A stretch of DNA of 64,000 nucleotides. Origin: Acanthosoma haemorrhoidale. Lineage: Eukaryota > Arthropoda > Insecta > Hemiptera > Acanthosomatidae. The translations under genes and the position numbers were made by a program. Positions 56,910 to 64,000 of this stretch are shown here, in pieces. Every line of letters begins with the position of its first letter. Position 1 is the stretch's first letter. The stretch lies in NCBI GenBank assembly GCA_930367205.1, contig OV884013.1, positions 87,793,333 through 87,857,332 on the forward strand, in the 5' to 3' direction. The notes beneath the pieces are model-generated. The model made no database searches. It was given only the letters and a program-made list of their open reading frames with translations, and had not been told where the DNA came from.

Positions 56910-57791
56910 GGGTGTCCCAGAATTAACGCAAGATTTGAATTTGCCACCATTTGTGCAGTAAAGTGCTGGCAACACTAAAAAAAACAATTTGACAGCTTAC
57001 AGTTTAGGGTTAGTAACAATGGAGCGTTACACGATAGAACAACGTGTCTTTATTGTTGAACATTATCTCAAAAATAATGAAAGATTGTCGGCCGCAGTTC
57101 GAAAATTTCATACAAAATATGGTCGGAATAGTGTTTTGAATTCATCAACTGTGAAGAGATTAATTGATAAATTTAGGGAGACTGGATCAGTTGGAGACAC
57201 TAAACACACTGGTCGTCAAAAAACAAGCCGTTCAAATGTGAATATCGAAGCAGTGCGTGAAAGTGTTGTTGAAAATCCAGGAACATCAATTCGGCGTCGT
57301 AAACACAGTTCTTTGAGCTGAAATTGGATGATATTGATGTGGCTTCAAATATGTGGTTTCAACAAGATGGTGCCACATGCCATACAGTCCAAGAAACAAT
57401 TCAAATACTGCATGAGACATTTCCAGGTCGAGGTACTCTCTTGTTTTGGTGATCAGTATTGGCCCCCTAGATCGTGTGATTAACACCTTTAGATTTCTTT
57501 TTATGGGTTATTTGAAGTCAAAGGTTTATGCGAACAAGACCACATCCACCCGTGCATTAAAGAGGAAACTCAACTCAACATCAACGATATTCAACCACAT
57601 TACCCCAAATGGTCATGGAAAATTTCGACAAAAGAGTGCGTATGTGCCAGAAAAGTCGTGAAGGCCTGATGTGTTATTCCATAAATAACCCTATCCTATT
57701 TACTTAATAATTCAATAAAAAAATAACAACAAAAATACTGAAAACTGTGTTTTCTATTTAAATCAAATCTTGCGTTAATTCTGGGACACCC
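56910..57791 (+). mobile_element. Nonautonomous mariner-type element, copy 2
   Basis: It is bounded by GGGTGTCCCAGAATTA and its complement, with TA on each side. It keeps the N-terminal helix-turn-helix part of the transposase and a C-terminal remnant, but lacks the middle, with the deletion junction in the same place as in the copy at 32976-33712. Confidence 0.88.
57019..57321 (+). pseudogene. Transposase N-terminal part of the mariner-type copy 2
   Basis: About 100 residues from MERYTIEQRVFIVEHYL: two helix-turn-helix segments, then GRQKTSRSNVNIEAVRESV and NPGTSIRRRKHSSL, where the internal deletion shifts frame into a stop. The C-terminal remnant (MWFQQDGATCHT and after, 57350-57690) has extra frameshifts. 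Confidence 0.85.
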
Positions 57792-57812
57792 TATAAATAT
57801 ATATATATACAT

Positions 57813-57852
57813 ATGAATGTTACAATATATATATATATATTGTAACATTCAT
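57813..57852. repeat. Perfect 40-base palindrome at the gypsy LTR edge
   Basis: The first 12 bases of the LTR (TGTAACATTCAT) occur inverted on the other side of an AT run of 16 bases. It could extrude as a cruciform or hairpin. Confidence 0.9.
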
Positions 57853-58445
57853 GATATTTGAGAATATCATGACCAGCCACCCTCCCACTTTGTCCAGCAT
57901 CTGCCCTTATGCTCTTAGGAGTGGGGATGAGATAAAGGGCCAGTCTTAGCCAAGAGCCAGAGAGCAAAGCAGAGCAAGCTCCCGTTCCGTTGACGGTCAT
58001 CAACACAAGCAGAGGAGAAGAAGAAGAAGAAGATTACACCGATATCATCGATTGGGTGATATAGATATTGTTTTTTTTATTATGGATCCATTAAAAAGAG
58101 ATTGAGCTCAATTTTCATTTTTTTATATAACTAATTAGTAGTAACTAGCCTTGTTCAAAAGGAATTGAATATTTTTTTATATAATTAATGTCAGCATTAT
58201 TTATAATTATAATTATTTGTTATAACCATTTTACTTGTATATATTTCACAATTCCCAGTTTATCAATTTATTAATAACTATAACATTAGCCTTGAGATCG
58301 GGCGATTCAATCGGGATAATTTCCTATGTCGAAGACATAAAAACAAGTTGAATTAAAGATCTCATGACGGACCTACCAAATTAGTTAAGGTCAATTGATC
58401 TATTAAATTAGAAAAATAAAATGGTAAAATATGAGGTAGGTTACA
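57841..58445 (+). repeat. 5' LTR of the gypsy element
   Basis: 605 bases, TGTAACATTC to GGTTACA. It has a short GAA repeat near 58018-58032. Confidence 0.93.
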
Positions 58446-58446
58446 A

Positions 58447-58464
58447 TGGGGGCCGCTCCGGGAT
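58447..58464 (+). promoter_or_regulatory. Primer-binding site, tRNA-Pro-like
   Basis: TGGGGGCCGCTCCGGGAT lies one base after the 5' LTR. It differs slightly from the TGGGGGCTCGTCCGGGAT complementary to the 3' end of tRNA-Pro, so tRNA-Pro priming is the likely mechanism. Confidence 0.7.
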
Positions 58465-58596
58465 TAACTTCAAAAATTCTAAAGAAACCAAAGGAATTGT
58501 GAGGTATTGCATGTTAGAATAATAACTAGAACTATTTACTAACATATTATATTTTTCTTCTAATTTAACATTTGTTACACAAACACGAACACAAAC

Positions 58597-61470
58597 ATGT
58601 CCGGGTCCGATTCAGGTAAAACGACCCCAGTAGAAAAAGGGAGTACAAAGGAACTAAAATATACGCTCAGGCCGGAACAGGGCAATAAAAATCGGCCCCT
58701 CAAGCCGCCCGAGGGTGCCGAAACAAACCAAACAAATATTAACGACACCCTTACGGCAACGAAGGGTACGCCGCCCACGGTTGGGGCCCCGGTTGGGGCT
58801 GTACCCACTATAAATCCCACTGTCGACGTTACAACACAGATGTTACAACAGGTCCTTGCCCAATTAAACAGTCAATCAAACACACTTAAAGAAAATAATA
58901 AAGAGTTGAGCGGGAAGTTTGACCAATTAAGGGAAGAACTAAAATCGGAAATATCGGCTAAATTCGAACAATGTTACACGGATGTAAACGAGAAATTAGA
59001 TAGACAGTTACAAATTTGTGAGGAGAGAATACTCCAAGGAAATGATAATTTAAATTCAAAATTAAATGAAGAAAGCAATAAAAGGGACCAGGAAATTCTT
59101 GAAGTCCAAACATCAAATTCAAACCTCAACGATAAATTAGACCGAGAAGTCGAGAGGATCAATAGCCAATATAATTATTTTCGTACCGATTTCGATAGAA
59201 AAATAATGTCAATGCAACAGGAAATTTCATTGATTCCCAGGAAAATCGAAGATAACATAAAAACAGTTGGGAAGCAAATTCAACCGAGAGGACCGGATAA
59301 GCATGCCCCACCCCGTTTCGAGGGAACTCAGCAAAGACATCCGCCCATGTCGGAATACGTGGAACCCTCTCAAGATCAGTCAGTTACCCAAGATATAAAA
59401 AGGGACTTTGATGACAAATTTTATTTCGAAAATTTTAATAACGACTTACCACAAAGTTTTATAAAAAATTTAACTCAAGCGTATTATCTGTACGGCAAAT
59501 ACCGAGATCTTCATACTTTTATCTCGCAACACTTGAAAGGTTTTGCCCTCGATTGGTTCACTACACAAAAACTTTATATAGATAATTTTCAGAATTTTAT
59601 AGAAACATTTAATAAACAATTCCACGGCAACAGCTATGACACCCTCGTAGCTAGGGAGTTAGACTCGAAAAGATACGCGGATTTTCAACACATGAATTCA
59701 ACTACGTATTTTGCAAAACTAGTCGCTCGTGCCCAAGAATGCATCCGACCTTACGATGAAAGTTATTTATGCGACCGCCTCTGTTATCACTTTGGGCCAA
59801 CGGTCGAACTAAGCGTCAAAATTCAAGGAATCGCCACGATTTCATCATTTTTATCACTATTAATGAATTTAGGAGAGGACTTCATTCGATCCGAGATTAG
59901 GCGAGAGAGTAACAAGAGTAAAAATTTCAATTCGTATAGACCAGAAAATAAACGAATGCCTCCAAAATACCAACGACGAAATACCAGTGAATCAAAGTAT
60001 AGACCAACAACATATTATCCTCCTCCGAACAGTTACAATAGGGATAATAATAATTCAGGGTACAACCGAATAAATTACGGCCAAAACCCAAGATACAATC
60101 AAAATTACAACCAAGGAAATTATTTCAACTATCCGAAACAGATGTACGGGAATCAAAACCGGGAACCATCTCGACAACAAGATCCGCAAAATCCCCCCAG
60201 AATGGGCAATAAAAAGAGGGAACATTTTGTTGAAACCATGCAGGTATTCCAAGACCGATTGGACGAGATATTCGCCACGGACCCCCCGGAAAGTGAAGAG
60301 GAAGAAACGAATGAATTTGAATCAAAAAAACGGCGAAGTTTGCGGGACGTTGGACCCGCAGCAACAACAATAAAAATCGACAGAAAACCAATAAAAACAA
60401 TTACAACCACAGAGAACAAAGGAGAACAATATGACGAGACTTACACAATAGCATCATTAACCAAAGAATTTACTGAGCTTTCCACACATGACAATTTTTT
60501 AACTCCAAAAACGACAATGGACAATCTACAATGCCCCGAGATTATCATACAAATTAATCAGCAACAGATCAAAGCACTAATTGATACCGGCTCAGAAATA
60601 AGTTGCATAAACGAGGAGTTATATTTGAACATAAAAAAAGACCTTAACCCTAAAAAAATCAGTGAATTGCCCGTACAAGGCATGAGAATTATCACAGCGA
60701 TTAGCAAGAAATCAAAAAAGATTAATCGACAAATCATAATTCCGGTAAAGTTATCCGCGGATTACGAATATAACATCTCATTATATGTTGTGCAAGATCT
60801 AAAACAACAGTTAATCATAGGGATGAACTCACTGAGCGAATTAAACGCCAGAATCGATATCCGGAAAGGACAAATGGTCATTTTGTCGAACGATAATAAA
60901 TTCCGAGTAAGCTTTGTTTCAACGACGCAATGTGACAGCGAACTTTTAACACTACCCAAGGTCAACGAAATACAAACTGAATCAAACGACGACATTAACA
61001 AGCGATACTACCAAGAATTCCAACGGATAAAGGAAAATCACCCTAAAATCTCAAACAACTTCGAATCAATTATCACTGAATCTAAGGAAATGTTCAGTGA
61101 CGTCCCTGGAACTATAAAAGGATTTCAATACCAACTAGAAATCGAAAACGATCTTTCTTTTTTCTACAAAAACTATCCCATCCCCTTCCATGGGACAAAG
61201 GCAGTAGAAGAAGAGATCAAACGATTGATCGAAGGGAATATAATTGAACCAACCAGGAGTCAATATATTTCACCTCTAGTTTGCGTTTATAAAAAAGACG
61301 GTTCCTTAAGATTATGTACAGACGGACAGATCTTAGACGAATTCCGACCTTACGTACAAATATATGTGGACGACATTATTGTAATGACAAAGGACGTTTT
61401 TTCTGCTATACAATATGACTTCAAAAAAAGAAAGAAAATTATAGTTTTCTTTTATTATTTTCATTATTAA
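58597..61470 (+). CDS. Gag-protease-truncated RT polyprotein of the gypsy element
   Basis: A single 957-codon frame starting ATGTCCGGG. Residues 1-85 are low-complexity. About 85-230 is a long Glu/Lys/Asn-rich coiled coil. About 270-430 is a capsid-like region (FYFENFNNDLPQSFIKNL; HLKGFALDWFTTQKLY). About 468-530 is Asn/Tyr/Arg-rich, likely RNA-binding, in place of zinc knuckles. The protease active site LIDTGSEIS is at about 660. RT begins near 870 (EEEIKRLIEGNIIEP; SLRLCTD at about 903) and jumps directly to FRPYVQIYVDDIIVM at about 917, so the region between, roughly 80-90 residues in relatives, is missing in frame. A short unrelated tail then ends the frame. The protein could make particles but not cDNA by itself. 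Confidence 0.9.
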   Translation: MSGSDSGKTTPVEKGSTKELKYTLRPEQGNKNRPLKPPEGAETNQTNINDTLTATKGTPPTVGAPVGAVPTINPTVDVTTQMLQQVLAQLNSQSNTLKENNKELSGKFDQLREELKSEISAKFEQCYTDVNEKLDRQLQICEERILQGNDNLNSKLNEESNKRDQEILEVQTSNSNLNDKLDREVERINSQYNYFRTDFDRKIMSMQQEISLIPRKIEDNIKTVGKQIQPRGPDKHAPPRFEGTQQRHPPMSEYVEPSQDQSVTQDIKRDFDDKFYFENFNNDLPQSFIKNLTQAYYLYGKYRDLHTFISQHLKGFALDWFTTQKLYIDNFQNFIETFNKQFHGNSYDTLVARELDSKRYADFQHMNSTTYFAKLVARAQECIRPYDESYLCDRLCYHFGPTVELSVKIQGIATISSFLSLLMNLGEDFIRSEIRRESNKSKNFNSYRPENKRMPPKYQRRNTSESKYRPTTYYPPPNSYNRDNNNSGYNRINYGQNPRYNQNYNQGNYFNYPKQMYGNQNREPSRQQDPQNPPRMGNKKREHFVETMQVFQDRLDEIFATDPPESEEEETNEFESKKRRSLRDVGPAATTIKIDRKPIKTITTTENKGEQYDETYTIASLTKEFTELSTHDNFLTPKTTMDNLQCPEIIIQINQQQIKALIDTGSEISCINEELYLNIKKDLNPKKISELPVQGMRIITAISKKSKKINRQIIIPVKLSADYEYNISLYVVQDLKQQLIIGMNSLSELNARIDIRKGQMVILSNDNKFRVSFVSTTQCDSELLTLPKVNEIQTESNDDINKRYYQEFQRIKENHPKISNNFESIITESKEMFSDVPGTIKGFQYQLEIENDLSFFYKNYPIPFHGTKAVEEEIKRLIEGNIIEPTRSQYISPLVCVYKKDGSLRLCTDGQILDEFRPYVQIYVDDIIVMTKDVFSAIQYDFKKRKKIIVFFYYFHY

Positions 61471-62138
61471 ATGAAAATAATACTGATCGGATGACACATA
61501 AACTTTAGAAAGTTTATACAAACAAAAACAGAACTATTATTAGAAATGCTGACCCTAGTAAAGTCTATGGAATTATCGGCAAGTGAAGCTTCTGACTTCA
61601 CTATCACTTAATCTATAGAACAGATCGTAAATATTCCTTGAATGCTTAAGTCCATTTAATTGACTTATTTAATATTATTTTATACGCGACAACGACGTCC
61701 CTATCTTTTCACTCAGGTAAAATATTCAAATCACCCACACACACACACAACAATTTTTCTCTATTGTTACTAATTACCAGTAGAATTGTCTAGTATTTTA
61801 ATTAAAAACCAATATGTATTACTAATCACACTCTACCGTCTTTTCAACAAATGTTTTCCAAATCACGTTATGATCCATAAAACAATGTACCCTCGAACTA
61901 ATCCATACTAATTAGCATAATAATTTAGTTAAGTAAAAAATTAAAACAACTTGTACGCTTTTCAAGCAATTTAAAACCTTGCAAAATTTGAACTATTATT
62001 ACTATAAACTTTGTAAAATTTCAACACCCGTTATAAACAACCAATTCAACAAACCGAACGCAGCAACATAATATTGTGGATCCACTTAAAAAAAAAAAAT
62101 TTCATAAATTTTTTTTTTATTTATAAGGGAAGGCAATT
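61471..62138 (+). other. Noncoding remnant between truncated pol and 3' LTR
   Basis: No open frame or motif of RNase H, integrase or envelope is visible. It holds a short CA repeat near 61736-61749 and the purine tract just before the LTR. Confidence 0.6.
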
Positions 62139-62754
62139 GTAACATTCATGATATTTGAGAATATCATGACCAGCCACCCTCCCACTTTGTCCAGCATCTG
62201 CCCTTATGCTCTTAGGAGTGGGGATGAGATAAAGGGCCAGTCTTAGCCAAGAGCCAGAGAGCAAAGCAGAGCAAGCTCCCGTTCCGTTGACGGTCATCAA
62301 CACAAGCAGAGGAGAAGAAGAAGAAGAAGAAGAAGAAGAAGATTACACCGATATCATCGATTGGGTGATATAGATATTGTTTTTTTTATTATGGATCCAT
62401 TAAAAAGAGATTGAGCTCAATTTTCATTTTTTTATATAACTAATTAGTAGTAACTATCCTTGTTCAAAAGGAATTGAATATTTTTTTATATAATTAATGT
62501 CAGCATTATTTATAATTATAATTATTTGTTATAACCATTTTACTTGTATATATTTCACAATTCCCAGTTTATCAATTTATTAATAGCTATAACATTAGCC
62601 TTGAGATCGGGCGATTCAATCGGGATAATTTCCTATGTCGAAGACATAAAAACAAGTTGAATTAAAGATCTCATGACGGACCTACCAAATTAGTTAAGGT
62701 CAATTGATCTATTAAATTAGAAAAATAAAATGGTAAAATATGAGGTAGGTTTCA
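62139..62754 (+). repeat. 3' LTR of the gypsy element
   Basis: 616 bases. The GAA repeat near 62312-62341 is longer than in the 5' LTR, and the last bases read TTTCA instead of TTACA. Confidence 0.93.
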
Positions 62755-63361
62755 ATATATATATACATATATAGTAATATATACGCTAGTATGGTGGCAG
62801 ACTTAATAATATCTACGCCCTGAAATGTGGTTCAAGCTAGGAAGCAAAAAACATTTAAAATATCAGGCCGGTTGGTACTAGAAGAATGTTTGGCAAGGGG
62901 TAATGTAGTTAGGGTAAGTAAGTTTAAGGGATGTGAAAGTGTATGTCTTGTAATCATTACCAGTTAAGAGTTCAAAGAAACCATTACCGGCAAGATCGCC
63001 AAATAGCAACTGAGCTACCCTGCCACTAGTGACTATTTTCCCAACATGAATACTCTCACAAAGACAGTACGCCGTGTACCCGATCGAAGCACGGTTTGAC
63101 CCCTGAGTAAATGTCTTTAGAGTCAGTTTGCTAATATTAAGCTACTCATTGTACGTATCATGTATCGTCTGTCGTCACTCGTTGCAGGTGTTAGATATTA
63201 GAGGCCCCGGGTTCAAATCCCAATCTTACAAGTCAATTTTTCTTTGGCTGTTAATTATTAATAATATAATTTTTAAAGACATATCGATTTGATAATTTAA
63301 GTCTTTTAAGTCGACCAAAAAAAGGTGTTGATTAGAGTTTACACAATTACAAATTACAATT
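62755..63361. other. Spacer with tRNA-like fragments
   Basis: On the minus strand near 62990-63040 GGGTAGCTCAGTTGC resembles a tRNA A box. On the plus strand near 63203-63218 CCGGGTTCAAATCCC resembles a B box. They are on opposite strands and neither forms a full tRNA; SINE remnants are likely. Confidence 0.3.
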
Positions 63362-64000
63362 TTCTTTTATTTTTTTTTCTTTAAAAACCTCTTTATTGAT
63401 AATATATATACAATGACAAAAATAAATAAATAAATTTGGAATTACAGCTGTCTCCTCGTGCTGCATTCGCAGATGCATTCGAAGGAGTGCATAAAATATA
63501 ATACTTTCAGATTGTTGTTAATAAGTCCAATACACATACACTCACTAGCTGATGAGGCTCACCTTCAGCTTGCAAGCGTGGAAAACACTAACACTAACAC
63601 TAAAACCTAAACCTAGAACCTAAGACTAAAGCGTTCCAGCCGCGACAGCGTCCTGCCATCGATGGGGGAACGGGGCGGGGGTTATCGTGTTAAACACCGG
63701 GTTTTGTCAAGTATTGCAGGGAGTAGAAAAATTTGATATGTCTACGTTGGATGAATTCATCCACCGTAGGCAGCTCAAAGATCTCGTGAAGCTCACTGTT
63801 TCTCCGCTGCTCGAATGAAGTACCTCTGACCACTTTCATTAGTATACCGTTTTGGAATTGTTGGAGTCGCCGAGCTGTCGTATACGTCAGATAACCAAAA
63901 AGCGGTGCACCATACAGCAGAGTAGGCCTGAGTATACTCTTGTAGATCAGTAGCTTGAGACGCAGTGATAGATTGGGGGAAGTCAATAAGTGCGTGAGCC
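63362..64000 (-). mobile_element. LINE 3' end, same family as 36946-37906, cut by the window
   Basis: The T-rich start is the tail of a minus-strand LINE. The coding part (stop near 63690, running to the edge) gives LKLLIYKSILRPTLLYGAPLF and LPTVDEFIQRRHIKFF, nearly the same as the copy in LTR B. The 3' untranslated parts also match (GATGCATTCGAAGGAG; GATGAGGCTCACCTTC). Confidence 0.88.

Larger units (their letters stand above)
57841..62754 (+). mobile_element. Ty3/gypsy element with two LTRs and deleted pol
   Basis: LTRs at 57841-58445 and 62139-62754 share over 600 bases and differ mainly by a GAA microsatellite length. ATAT flanks both sides. A tRNA-Pro-like primer site follows the 5' LTR and a purine tract (AAGGGAAGG) precedes the 3' LTR. 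The internal part has one long frame, gag-protease-RT start, and then about 670 bases without coding. No RNase H, integrase or envelope frame remains, so it is a nonautonomous deletion derivative. Confidence 0.92.

Overview
The window is an AT-rich stretch of an arthropod nuclear genome. The evidence is small exons with GT/AG introns, three animal enzyme genes on the minus strand, and a dense mix of mariner/Tc1, LINE and Ty3-type elements typical of insects and crustaceans. A copepod or insect is most likely; I cannot name the species from sequence alone.

Host genes, all on the minus strand. (1) A vanin/biotinidase-like nitrilase-fold amidase, 31770-56009, in seven exons that join to exactly 545 codons including the stop. 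(2) An isochorismatase-domain hydrolase of the ISOC1/ISOC2 type, 22002-29086, in four exons that join to exactly 200 codons. (3) The protein N-terminal glutamine amidohydrolase NTAQ1, four 3' exons between 10584 and 15927, with the first exon not located. (4) An unidentified terminal coding exon at 7371-7590. (5) A probable first exon of an unidentified secreted protein at 3538-3642, with a TATA box upstream, whose remainder would lie to the left. The genes show no sign of acting in one pathway; they are neighbours in the same orientation.

Mobile DNA fills the introns and spacers. NTAQ1's last intron holds a dead mariner, a dead Tc1 fragment and an LTR fragment. The 6.3 kb ISOC intron holds an old LTR and low-complexity repeats. 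The vanin-like gene carries a nonautonomous mariner-type element in intron 6, a LINE nested in a solo LTR plus a second solo LTR in intron 5, and in its 12.9 kb first intron a 5'-truncated Jockey-like LINE, a solo LTR that splits a LINE RNase H frame, a LINE RT fragment and a young Mag-like Ty3 element. Upstream of that gene are another nonautonomous mariner-type copy, a complete two-LTR Ty3/gypsy element whose pol is internally deleted but whose gag-protease frame is open, and a LINE 3' end running off the window. At 4.7-7.2 kb a decayed copy of a multicopy arthropod protein family is split by a solo LTR.

I found no CRISPR array, operon or bacterial feature, and no clear novel defence or enzymatic system. 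The most useful leads are the two orphan exons, the LTR family with an internal inverted repeat, the shared-deletion mariner-type derivatives, and the gypsy element that kept gag-protease while losing most of pol.
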